Assembly: GCA_002396005.1 (NCBI GenBank) | Contig: DGVW01000071.1 | Coordinates: 1-41,582, forward strand | Reading direction: 5' to 3' | DNA: 41,582 bases | Source of the DNA: Oribacterium sp. UBA4274 | GTDB lineage: Bacteria; Bacillota; Clostridia; Lachnospirales; Lachnospiraceae | The notes under the pieces: model-generated | Database searches by the model: none | What the model was told of the DNA's origin: nothing | The model's input: the letters and a program-made list of their open reading frames with translations, nothing else | Part shown: positions 7,055-14,846 of the stretch, piece after piece | Position numbering within the stretch: position 1 is the first letter of the stretch | How the letters are laid out: each line of letters begins with the position of its first letter | Program-made: the position numbers and the translations under genes

Positions 7055-8119
7055 ATGAAAAAGACAGGCTTTGGTTCAATCGCATTTTTGCTCGGTATTA
7101 TGATTTTTTCAATAACTGCCTGGGCACAGACCTACAGCAGTGTATCTCTTACCGTAACCAAGAACGGAAGTAAATATACTGTTTCCAATTACTCTGCTTT
7201 ATCAGGATATAAGGTATCTTCATCAAGTAAGAGCAATGATATTCTGACCATAAAGGTCAGCGCAGGCTCAGGAAACTCCTGGTCCAGTAAGATGAAACAA
7301 AGTAATGTTTCAATCTTTGGAGACCTGACTAATGGCGATATAAAAGAGTTCAATCGTGATTCAAGTTCACAAATAGTCATAAAGCTTGATGTTTCTGAAG
7401 ATACATCATCCTCAGGTACCATCGAGACCAGCGATAAGAGCACAGTCACAGTATCCGGCTCCACAAAAACCTCAGGTTCATCCGGTAAGTCTTCCCAAAG
7501 TACCGTAGTAGATGATGTTGAGCTGAACAGTGAAACAGGGAGAGTGTATTGGGACGGAAATGCTGACGAGTTTGACCTTATCTTCTATAAGGACGGAAAG
7601 AGTGTGGCAACCTACTCTACCAAAAAGAATTACTATGATTTCCATGAGTATTTTACCGGTGCCGGAATATATTCGGTTGCCGTAAGAGCTGATAATGGTT
7701 CTGACAAACGAGGCAGCTACGTTCTTTCCAATGTACTGACACTCACCGCAGAAGAAGCAGCAGTCATAAAGTCCAACATTCTGGGAAAAGAAACTGTAAC
7801 TGAAACAACAGATAGTTCATCACTTACAACATCATCACCTACGTCTGATGGTAACGGACAGTGGATAAAAGACGATATAGGATGGTGGTATCTGAACTCT
7901 GACAACAGCTATACAGTCAATAACTGGCAAAAGATAGGCGATAAGTGGTATTACTTTGACGCTGCAGGATATATGTATAAAGGATGGCTGCCTTGGCAGG
8001 GTGCATACTACTTCATGGGTGAGCACGGAATGGAAACAAGCATCTGGACTCCCGATGGTTATTATGTGGGCAGCGATGGAAAGTGGCTCCCGGCTCTCGG
8101 TCGTAATATCGCAGGATAA
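7055..8119 (+). CDS. Secreted protein with C-terminal cell-wall-binding repeats (paralogue B)
   Basis: I start at the ATG at 7055 because the nearest upstream ATG (7043) overlaps the GAGG ribosome-binding site at 7045-7048. The 354-residue product begins with a signal peptide (MKKTGFGSIAFLLG to AWA-QT, cleavage near 24/25). A Ser/Thr/Lys-rich beta domain follows (25-150), then a fibronectin-like segment (FDLIFYKDGKSVATYSTKK, YSVAVRADNGSDK) and a Ser/Thr linker. Aromatic wall-binding repeats close the protein (GWWYLNSDNSYTVNNWQKI, KWYYFDAAGYMYKGW). Order and motifs match the divergent gene at 5593-6708, so the two are diverged duplicates. They may be co-expressed surface proteins. No catalytic motif is visible in either. 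Confidence 0.85.
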   Translation: MKKTGFGSIAFLLGIMIFSITAWAQTYSSVSLTVTKNGSKYTVSNYSALSGYKVSSSSKSNDILTIKVSAGSGNSWSSKMKQSNVSIFGDLTNGDIKEFNRDSSSQIVIKLDVSEDTSSSGTIETSDKSTVTVSGSTKTSGSSGKSSQSTVVDDVELNSETGRVYWDGNADEFDLIFYKDGKSVATYSTKKNYYDFHEYFTGAGIYSVAVRADNGSDKRGSYVLSNVLTLTAEEAAVIKSNILGKETVTETTDSSSLTTSSPTSDGNGQWIKDDIGWWYLNSDNSYTVNNWQKIGDKWYYFDAAGYMYKGWLPWQGAYYFMGEHGMETSIWTPDGYYVGSDGKWLPALGRNIAG

Positions 8120-8305
8120 ATGTCAAAAAAGCCAACGATAAACAATAAACTTTGGCCTAAAGTATAATTATTTCCAAAATTGTGTCGTTAGTAAATACAA
8201 TGTAGTATTAATAGAACAATACGGAACCTATTGTATGTAGAATTTGAATAACCTAAGACTTAATAAAAGGGATGTCATATCCACTAATGATCAATGGAGG
8301 AACCT

Positions 8306-8689
8306 ATGAAATATATTCTTGATTTATCGGATGTTACAGATCGCGATGAATTGTATGATGCTATCGAGGATCAGCTGCCTGTACCTAATTACTTTGGACG
8401 TAACCTTGACGCACTTTATGATGACTTAAGCGAGGTCAGTGACAGTTGGGATCTGATCGTAAAAAATTATGAAGAATTTGCCGAAAGCGATCCTCAGTAT
8501 TTCAAAAAATTCAAGCATACACTCAAGGATCTGATGGTAGATATCCCTGACTTTACCGTTCATTTCAGTTCTGAAGATGAGGACGAGTACGATAATGGTG
8601 AGGAGTCTGAGTACGATAACAGCGGCGATGATTACTCTGATCCGGACGATAACTATAGTGACTCTGACAGCTATGACAAGATGGACTGA
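8306..8689 (+). CDS. Barstar-family protein with acidic C-terminal tail
   Basis: The 127-residue protein starts at the ATG at 8306. The in-frame ATG at 8294 directly precedes and overlaps the GGAGG at 8296-8300 that serves 8306. Residues 1-88 match the barstar fold family (inhibitors of barnase-type ribonucleases), including YFGRNLDALYDDLSE (29-43). Residues 89-127 are an acidic Asp/Glu/Ser/Tyr tail built from short repeats (EYDNGEE, EYDNSGD), which is not part of ordinary barstars. No ribonuclease or polymorphic-toxin gene is adjacent, so this is an orphan inhibitor in this window. It is a single-gene unit ending at a strong palindromic terminator. Confidence 0.8.
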   Translation: MKYILDLSDVTDRDELYDAIEDQLPVPNYFGRNLDALYDDLSEVSDSWDLIVKNYEEFAESDPQYFKKFKHTLKDLMVDIPDFTVHFSSEDEDEYDNGEESEYDNSGDDYSDPDDNYSDSDSYDKMD

Positions 8690-8718
8690 CTTGAACACAT
8701 AAATATATGCATTAAATC

Positions 8719-8747
8719 AGGGGAACTGCTTAAGCAGTTCCCCTTTA
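8719..8747. terminator. Palindromic terminator between convergent genes
   Basis: A perfect 26-base palindrome, with arms AGGGGAACTGCTT and AAGCAGTTCCCCT (8719-8744), is followed by TTTAAAA on the plus strand and GATTTAATG on the minus strand. It probably serves both the barstar-like gene and the EAL gene. Confidence 0.8.
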
Positions 8748-8799
8748 AAATACATGATTACCCGGCCGATCAAACATAGTTTGTACTTATGCACCTATG

Positions 8800-10119
8800 T
8801 CAGACTGCCTCCTTTACCAAATCCCTTAAGGATTTTGGTCTTTTATGATGAGCATTGGTTCTTTCGAGATTATATGCCTTTAATACCGTATCAAATTTAT
8901 CAACAGCTACTGGTCTCGAAAAATAAAAACCCTGAAAGAAATCACATCCGTTGGATTTCAGAAATACAGCCTGCTCCTGAGTTTCAACACCCTCGGAAAT
9001 AACCTGCATATCAAGACGTTTTGCCATCTCTATAACAGAGTCTATGATAATCTCGGAACGTATCAGATCTTCACCCTTCTGTAAAAAAGCCATATCCAGT
9101 TTCAAGATATCCGCATGAATATTTTTCAGAAGATTGAGAGATGAGTATCCACTTCCAAAATCGTCGATTTCTATTGCAAAACCGGCTTTATGGAGCTTTG
9201 CTATAAGATCTACATAAAGATCAGAATTATTCACAAAGCTCGACTCAGTAATCTCAACATTCATCTTATCAGGTGATATGTCATACTTCCTGACAAGATC
9301 AACAAGCTCTTTTTCTATATCAAGATAATAAAGATCCTTTGGAGATATATTGACGGAAATGCTGAGATTCTTTTTGTCTCCATCATGCTTCCACTTGGAT
9401 AAAAGCTTTGCAGCTTCCTCCCACATATAAAGATCCAACTTCCAAATAAGATCCGAATCCTCAAGAATGCTTATGAAATGTGAAGGAGACAATATAGTTC
9501 CATCCTCCATAAGCCATCTCGCCAAAGCCTCGGCACTCATGATCTCGCCCTTGGTATTGGCCTGTGGCTGTAGATACATAAGAAATCTCTTACTCTGCAA
9601 AGCATAATCAAACTCACTGATTATCTTTTTACTGTAGAGGCATCTCTCCATAATAGAATCACTGTACCAGGCAACAGCCAATGGCTCATCTATCTTGATA
9701 GACTTGATAGCGAGATAGGCCCTGTCACACATAGACAGTATCTCCATGTTGCTGTCAACAATTTCATATACACCCATCTGAATGTGTATACGAAAACATG
9801 GACTCTCGATGAGTCCTGAGCACTCCGAAGCCATCTGTCTGAACAAAGATGTTGAAAACTTCTCTTTGGTCATAAGAAATACGAACTGATCAATATGTAA
9901 TTGACCATATACCTCAAAAGCATCACTGTTCTTATTTAGAATCCCCTCTATACACTTAAGGATTTCATTCCCTTTTTGAAAACCAAACACATGATTTAAG
10001 AGTTTGAAATCTCTGATGTTGGTGCGCGCCAGAACATAACGCCTACCGGGATCAGATGATAAAACATCCCTGGCCTTTTCCACAAAGGCATTCATACTAT
10101 TCAACTTACTCATTACCAT
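8800..10119 (-). CDS. EAL-domain cyclic-di-GMP phosphodiesterase with degenerate GGDEF domain
   Basis: This 439-residue cytoplasmic protein has an N-terminal GGDEF-like domain (about 25-155) in which the catalytic motif reads HIDQF (75-79) in place of GGDEF, so no cyclase activity is expected. The C-terminal EAL domain (about 165-415) keeps the expected residues: EAL at 197-199, VNISP with Asn257, EITES with Glu289, DDFGSGYSSL with Asp319/Asp320, KLDMAFL with Lys340, SEGVET with Glu376, and QGFYFSRP. It should therefore hydrolyse cyclic-di-GMP to pGpG. There are no membrane or sensor segments. The basic tail (HHKRPKSLRDLVKEAV) is unusual. The GAAGGA ribosome-binding site is about ten bases upstream of the start. 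Confidence 0.9.
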   Translation of the reverse strand: MVMSKLNSMNAFVEKARDVLSSDPGRRYVLARTNIRDFKLLNHVFGFQKGNEILKCIEGILNKNSDAFEVYGQLHIDQFVFLMTKEKFSTSLFRQMASECSGLIESPCFRIHIQMGVYEIVDSNMEILSMCDRAYLAIKSIKIDEPLAVAWYSDSIMERCLYSKKIISEFDYALQSKRFLMYLQPQANTKGEIMSAEALARWLMEDGTILSPSHFISILEDSDLIWKLDLYMWEEAAKLLSKWKHDGDKKNLSISVNISPKDLYYLDIEKELVDLVRKYDISPDKMNVEITESSFVNNSDLYVDLIAKLHKAGFAIEIDDFGSGYSSLNLLKNIHADILKLDMAFLQKGEDLIRSEIIIDSVIEMAKRLDMQVISEGVETQEQAVFLKSNGCDFFQGFYFSRPVAVDKFDTVLKAYNLERTNAHHKRPKSLRDLVKEAV

Positions 10120-10291
10120 AAATAAATATCCTTCCCCTCATGCAGCCTATACAAGTACCCTCATGTATAAAGCTGCAATCTCATTCTAACTTAATATACA
10201 AGTTTTAATCAACCCGCATATTTGAATTAGTCAAGATATGTATGCCACCCGATTGCGCTATAAATAGCAATTATAACCAATTATAGATTTG

Positions 10292-11188
10292 CTATGCATT
10301 TTCTATAGCACCATTTAAAGTATTAAGAACTCTTTTTTTATCACCTGACCATAAAGGTGCAATAAGGAGCTTTTTAGGACCATCACCTGTTATGCGATGA
10401 ACAACCGTTTCCTTCGGAAGGAGTTTTAAGCATTTCACCACAATATCCTTATACTCATCCAAGGTTAATAAATGAAATGGATGCTCCAGATACTCTTCAC
10501 CAAGCTTGGTTCCTTTAAGCACATGAAGCAGCTGTAGTTTTATTCCGTCAAGTACGGGAACAAGCCCGGAAAGATATCTGACCGTTTCAAGAATATCATT
10601 TTCGGTTTCCCAGGGAAATCCGATGATCACATGAACTATAACCGTCAGACCTGCTGTCTTTAACCTGTTATATGCATCCTCAAAAACCGGAAGAGAGTAG
10701 CCTCTGTTGATGCGTCTTGCGGTCATCTCATGAATCGATTGAAGTCCCAGTTCCACCCACACTTTTTTGTCATATTGATCCTGTAGTTTTCTTAGAGCGG
10801 CAACCATGTCATCCTTTATCGAATCAGGTCTTGTCCCTATGGAAAGAGCAACTACCCTTGGATCTCTTATGGCCTCTTCAAAAATCCTGATGAGAGAAGA
10901 AGTATCACCGTAAGTATTGGTATAAGACTGAAAATAAGCAATATATTTGTGCACCTGCCCCTCAGGCATCTTTAGTTCTACCTTTTTGATGGCACTTTCT
11001 ATCTGTTCTGATACTGCAGTAAGCGGGGCAGCAAAATCTCCGGAACCACCTTCCGAGCAGAAAGTGCAGCCTCCTCTTGAGACAGTTCCGTCTCTGTTAG
11101 GACAGGTGCAGCCTGACTGGAGAGATATTTTATATATTTTCTGACCATAGGTCTCTTTTAAGTATTTTGAAAGTGATAAATATTCCAT
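10292..11188 (-). CDS. TIGR01212-family radical SAM protein (YtqA/YhcC-like)
   Basis: The 298-residue protein carries the family signature CTCPNRDGTVSRGGCTFC near the N-terminus, which holds the three cysteines for the radical SAM [4Fe-4S] cluster. Further family blocks are IGTRPD, VWVELGLQS, VHVIIGFPWE and the C-terminal LKGTKLGEEY. Length agrees with the family (about 300). The reaction of this group is not firmly established, though an RNA or small-molecule modification role is usually assumed. No clear Shine-Dalgarno precedes the ATG at 11188, so translation may be weak. It is likely a separate unit from the EAL gene, with a 172-base gap between them. Confidence 0.88.
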   Translation of the reverse strand: MEYLSLSKYLKETYGQKIYKISLQSGCTCPNRDGTVSRGGCTFCSEGGSGDFAAPLTAVSEQIESAIKKVELKMPEGQVHKYIAYFQSYTNTYGDTSSLIRIFEEAIRDPRVVALSIGTRPDSIKDDMVAALRKLQDQYDKKVWVELGLQSIHEMTARRINRGYSLPVFEDAYNRLKTAGLTVIVHVIIGFPWETENDILETVRYLSGLVPVLDGIKLQLLHVLKGTKLGEEYLEHPFHLLTLDEYKDIVVKCLKLLPKETVVHRITGDGPKKLLIAPLWSGDKKRVLNTLNGAIENA

Positions 11189-11367
11189 AAATAAATTCTA
11201 TATAAGATAAACATCATTAAAACTGTTTTATTTTTACAAATATTAAGAAGCAGTGCCGTGACATTTATATCAAAATATAAAAATAAATGCTAAAATAAAA
11301 AAAGGTATAAAATTTGGTTTTATTTTCAGGCCTTCTATATTTATTACGTCACAGGAGTCTATCATAC

Positions 11368-12324
11368 ATGAAAAACAAATTTAAACATAATATTGTTTGT
11401 GCTTTTCTGATATGTTTTATCATATCAGCCTTTGCCTTCAGAGGCTTTGCTGATTTCGGCAGCTTCTCAGGTGACTCAGATTACAGTTCAGGCGGATGGG
11501 ATTCAGGTTCAAGCTATGACTCAGGTTCAAGTTGGGATTCGGATTCAAGCTGGGGATCAAGTTCAGGCACCTACTATGGTGGATCTTCAGGCTACAGCAA
11601 TGACAGTGATGGTTTTGATGGTTTATTCTCTACAATAGTAACTATCATAATTATTATCATCATTATCAATACACTTTTACAATTTTTCAGAACATCACGA
11701 ATTCACGCCAACAAGACACCGGTCAATACAACTGTAAACAGAACTACCAAAGGCCTGCCTGTTTCTGAATACAAGAAGCTTGATCCCGGATTTGACTCAT
11801 CAGCATTTGCAAGTAAGCTTTCCAATATCTATGTTCAGGCACAGCATGCATGGCAGGATAAGGATCTCTCACCTGTACGCCCTTATCTGACAGATACTTT
11901 CTATGCACAGATGGAAAGAGAAGTAAATGCTCTAAAACGAAATAATCAGACCAACTACGTTGAGAGAATAGCCGTTCTCAGCGTTGAGCCTAAGACCTAT
12001 TATCAGGAAAACGGTATGGATCACATCGTATCCATCGTCAAGTCCCGTATCGTTGACTATACACTGGATGATGCCACAGGCGCACTGATATCAGGTGACA
12101 AGAAGAAAGAAAAGTTCATGACCTATGAGTATGATCTCTGTAGAAAGAGCGGCATCGTTACCAGAAAGGATACAGGTCTCAAGACTGTAGTATGTCCTCA
12201 CTGCGGTGCACCTCTTGATATCAATCAGACAGCACTGTGTCCATATTGCGGATCTGTTATCACCATAGACAATGAAGACTGGGCAATCGACAGCATCAAG
12301 GGTCTATCACAGCAGACTGTGTAA
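11368..12324 (+). CDS. Tim44-like domain membrane protein with C-terminal zinc ribbon
   Basis: The start at 11368 is preferred: AGGAG lies ten bases upstream, and the protein then opens with a signal-type helix (MKNKFKHN to AFAFRGFA). The upstream in-frame ATG at 11314 has no ribosome-binding site. The 318-residue protein has a Gly/Ser/Asp/Trp-rich stretch (30-84) and a membrane segment with eight consecutive Ile (about 90-106). A Tim44-like domain (about 140-265: FDSSAFASKLSNIYVQAQ and following, PYLTDTFYAQME) and a zinc ribbon (CPHCGAP, CPYCGSV, near 279-300) complete it. Tim44-like bacterial proteins are usually membrane-associated, but their partner is unknown. The CLC gene starts 36 bases later, so they are probably co-transcribed. 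Confidence 0.8.
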   Translation: MKNKFKHNIVCAFLICFIISAFAFRGFADFGSFSGDSDYSSGGWDSGSSYDSGSSWDSDSSWGSSSGTYYGGSSGYSNDSDGFDGLFSTIVTIIIIIIIINTLLQFFRTSRIHANKTPVNTTVNRTTKGLPVSEYKKLDPGFDSSAFASKLSNIYVQAQHAWQDKDLSPVRPYLTDTFYAQMEREVNALKRNNQTNYVERIAVLSVEPKTYYQENGMDHIVSIVKSRIVDYTLDDATGALISGDKKKEKFMTYEYDLCRKSGIVTRKDTGLKTVVCPHCGAPLDINQTALCPYCGSVITIDNEDWAIDSIKGLSQQTV

Positions 12325-12360
12325 AGTACGTAATACCATAATAATTATCAGGAGCATTTT

Positions 12361-13629
12361 ATGTCATTTGATACAACTTATTTAAAATCGTTATACCGTA
12401 AATTTCTCATCAACATGAAATGGATGTTTTTTGGCATCTTCTGTGGTGTGACTGTCGGCTCAATATCAGCATTATTCGGCAAGCTCATAGGAATCGCAAC
12501 AAAGTTCCGTATGGCAAATGCTTATATAATATACGGACTTCCTATAGCCGGCATTTTCATAGTTTTTTATTACAATTTACTTGGAGCAGGAAAGCCAAGG
12601 GGAACGAACCTTGTGATTGATTCCATACATACCGGACAGAAAGTACCTCTTCGCATGGCCCCGCTCATCATTCTTTCCACTGTGGTGACTCACCTGTTTG
12701 GTGGTTCGGCAGGCCGTGAGGGAGCTGCCCTTCAGGTAGGCGGATCTTTGGGAAATGCTTTAGGTCGCTTTATGCATTTTAATGAAAAGGATCATCGACG
12801 TACTATAATGTGCGGAATGAGTGCTTCTTTCTCGGCTCTTTTCGGAACTCCTATGGCTGCTTCTATTATGTCCATAGAGATGAGCACCGTAGGAAACATG
12901 TACTATTCAGCTCTTATGCCATGTGCCCTGGCTGCTCTCACGGCTCATCTGGCAGCAGAGAGGATAAACCCCGGCAGCGAAGCAAAAATGACTCTTTCTG
13001 AAGTATCTGAATTTTCTTTACAGTCGGGAATCTATACTTTGTTTTTTGCCATATTGTGTGCGTGGGTAGCTGTTTTATTCTGTTCGGTTCTGCACAGTTC
13101 CAAGAAGCTGGCCAAAAACACTATCAAAAACCCTTACTTAAGGGCGGCTGTGTGCGGAATCATCGTCGTCATACTTACACTGATAGTCGGAAATCAGACC
13201 TACAATGGTGCCGGATCTGATATAATTGCAGCTTGTACCGGAGACGCAGCCTTCAAGATCGTTCCTTATGCTTTTCTCCTTAAGATGCTCTTCACAGCCG
13301 TTACCTTATCCGGAGGCTTCCAGGGCGGCGAGATTGTTCCTACTCTATTTATCGGAGCCACCTTTGGTCATGCCATAGCCGGATTCTTCGGTATGACACC
13401 GATGATGGGTGCTGCACTGGGATCGATTCTCGTTTTCTGCGGTGTAACCAACTGTCCGATAACATCCATATTTATCGGTCTTGAACTATTCGGCTTTGAA
13501 ATATCTTCCTATATGCTTTTAGGAATAGCAGTAACCTACATTTTCTCCGGAAACTATGGACTATACGCTTCTCAAAAGATAAAATACAGTAAATATGATT
13601 ACAAAGTAGAAGATGCTTATACACATTAA
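12361..13629 (+). CDS. CLC-family anion channel/transporter
   Basis: The 422-residue multi-pass protein has the CLC gating-glutamate motif GREGAALQVGG (Glu120) and GGFQGGEIVPTLFIGATFG near residue 320. The gating motif context (HLFGGSAGREGA..QVGG) looks closer to the CLC-F fluoride/proton antiporter branch than to the E. coli chloride exchanger, whose motif is GREGP. This is from memory of the families and is not certain. The canonical GSGIP filter motif is not obvious; LLGAGKPRG occupies about that place. No fluoride riboswitch is visible in the short 36-base leader. AGGAG lies about six bases before the ATG. It is the second gene of a likely two-gene unit ended by a strong terminator. Confidence 0.88.
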   Translation: MSFDTTYLKSLYRKFLINMKWMFFGIFCGVTVGSISALFGKLIGIATKFRMANAYIIYGLPIAGIFIVFYYNLLGAGKPRGTNLVIDSIHTGQKVPLRMAPLIILSTVVTHLFGGSAGREGAALQVGGSLGNALGRFMHFNEKDHRRTIMCGMSASFSALFGTPMAASIMSIEMSTVGNMYYSALMPCALAALTAHLAAERINPGSEAKMTLSEVSEFSLQSGIYTLFFAILCAWVAVLFCSVLHSSKKLAKNTIKNPYLRAAVCGIIVVILTLIVGNQTYNGAGSDIIAACTGDAAFKIVPYAFLLKMLFTAVTLSGGFQGGEIVPTLFIGATFGHAIAGFFGMTPMMGAALGSILVFCGVTNCPITSIFIGLELFGFEISSYMLLGIAVTYIFSGNYGLYASQKIKYSKYDYKVEDAYTH

Positions 13630-13631
13630 GA

Positions 13632-13680
13632 AAAAAGACTGCAGAGTTTGTCGTCAATCAAACTCTGCAGTCTTTTTGTT
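13632..13680. terminator. Bidirectional terminator between the CLC and fructokinase genes
   Basis: A long inverted repeat, AAAAAGACTGCAGAGTTTG (13632-13650) paired with CAAACTCTGCAGTCTTTTT (13659-13677), has an A tract on the left and a T tract on the right. It can terminate both convergent transcripts. Confidence 0.9.
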
Positions 13681-13691
13681 TTCACGAAATC

Positions 13692-14570
13692 CTAACCTTC
13701 AAGTGCCTTCTCATCGATAGCAAGCTTTATACATCCCATGATACCCTGATCATCATTTAATGATGCCGGAACGATGTAATTATCTATATCCTGAATTTCA
13801 GAAGTCTTGATGTAATCATTTAAGAGCTCCTTAACCTTGCTGCGGATAAGAGGGAAGAGCTGTTCCTGATGCATAACACCACCACCAAGAATTATGATCT
13901 GTGGGCTCATAATGAGAATGATGTTCGTAATAGCCTGAGCAATATAATATGCTTCCATATCCCAGACTTTTTCATCATCCTTAAGCTCAATTGCTTTCTT
14001 GCCCCAGCGTTCCTCAATTGCAGGACCTGCTGCCATACCCTCAATACAATTACAATGATATGGACAATGACCTTTATATGTATCTCCAGGATATGGAATC
14101 ATCTTCATGTGGCCAAGCTCAGGATGCAGCATGCCATGAACAAGCTTACCGTTAGACATGACGCCTCCGCCGATTCCTGTTCCTATGGTAATATATACGG
14201 CATCACTTAATCCTTTGGCCTGTCCGTAAGTAACCTCACCAAGAAGTGATCCGTTAACATCAGTATCAAAACCAACAGGAATATGAAGAGCATCCTTCAT
14301 AGCCTTAACTATATTGTAATTTGCCCACTTAAGCTTTGGGGTAGTAGTGAAGCTTCCGTAAGTCTCTGAATTACGGTCAAGATCGATAGGACCGAAAGCT
14401 GCAATACCAAGTGCTGCAATGTCCTTATCCTTAAACCAGTTAATAATCTCCGGCATGGTAACTTCCGGAGAAACAGTAGGGATAGATATCTGCTCCAGGA
14501 TCTTTCCGTTTTCGTCACCAACAGCAAGGACCATTTTGGTTCCGCCTGCCTCTAATGCACCATATAACAT
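13692..14570 (-). CDS. scrK: ROK-family fructokinase
   Basis: The 292-residue enzyme matches Firmicute ROK fructokinases, which turn fructose into fructose 6-phosphate with ATP. It has the phosphate-binding EAGGTK at the N-terminus and ITIGTGIGGGV near the centre. The zinc-binding block runs HPELGHMKM to CPYHCNCIEGMAAGPA, then ILGGGVMHQEQL follows. AGGAGG lies just before the ATG. It diverges from the amylosucrase-like gene, and the shared 276-base gap carries a promoter for each with an operator between them. This ties it to handling the fructose released from sucrose. The symbol is by analogy with scrK; gmuE-type naming is equally used. Confidence 0.88.
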   Translation of the reverse strand: MLYGALEAGGTKMVLAVGDENGKILEQISIPTVSPEVTMPEIINWFKDKDIAALGIAAFGPIDLDRNSETYGSFTTTPKLKWANYNIVKAMKDALHIPVGFDTDVNGSLLGEVTYGQAKGLSDAVYITIGTGIGGGVMSNGKLVHGMLHPELGHMKMIPYPGDTYKGHCPYHCNCIEGMAAGPAIEERWGKKAIELKDDEKVWDMEAYYIAQAITNIILIMSPQIIILGGGVMHQEQLFPLIRSKVKELLNDYIKTSEIQDIDNYIVPASLNDDQGIMGCIKLAIDEKALEG

Positions 14571-14690
14571 ATTGTTTCCTCCTAAACATTATGGTGAATG
14601 TCATAAGAATGCCACCCACTAATGATGTACAGCACACAATTTCATCCACTCAGTTTGCTGAACATATCTATGTGTTAAATATCTAACAAT

Positions 14691-14718
14691 ATTATAGAGT
14701 GTGCACATAAAAAATCAA
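14691..14718 (-). promoter_or_regulatory. Promoter of the fructokinase gene
   Basis: On the minus strand, TTGATT (14718-14713) is separated by 16 bases from an exact TATAAT (14696-14691). Confidence 0.7.
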
Positions 14719-14731
14719 TTAATATTAGTAA

Positions 14732-14745
14732 TAAAAGCGTTTTCA
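14732..14745. promoter_or_regulatory. cre/LacI-type operator between divergent promoters
   Basis: TAAAAGCGTTTTCA differs at one position from the CcpA cre consensus TGWAANCGNTNWCA, and its core AAAAGCGTTTT is symmetric as for LacI-family operators. It lies midway between the two -35 boxes (14718 and 14751), so one regulator could act on both genes. Confidence 0.65.
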
Positions 14746-14750
14746 TAACA

Positions 14751-14779
14751 TTGATTGAATATATAAATTTCCTTATAAT
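14751..14779 (+). promoter_or_regulatory. Promoter of the amylosucrase-like gene
   Basis: TTGATT (14751-14756) is followed after 17 bases by TATAAT (14774-14779), about 68 bases before the start codon. Confidence 0.75.
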
Positions 14780-14846
14780 TAAATTGTATAAGAGTTATAG
14801 TTCAATTTTGTGAAGTTTTCCAAGAAATGTAAGGGGATAGATTAGT

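Noticed and set aside
10264..10295. ATAGCAA / TTGCTAT inverted repeat at the end of the radical SAM gene
   Set aside because: The stem is weak, includes the stop codon and has no T tract on the minus strand, so I did not call a terminator.
12325..12360. Possible fluoride riboswitch ahead of the CLC gene
   Set aside because: The gap is only 36 bases and lacks the expected conserved structure.
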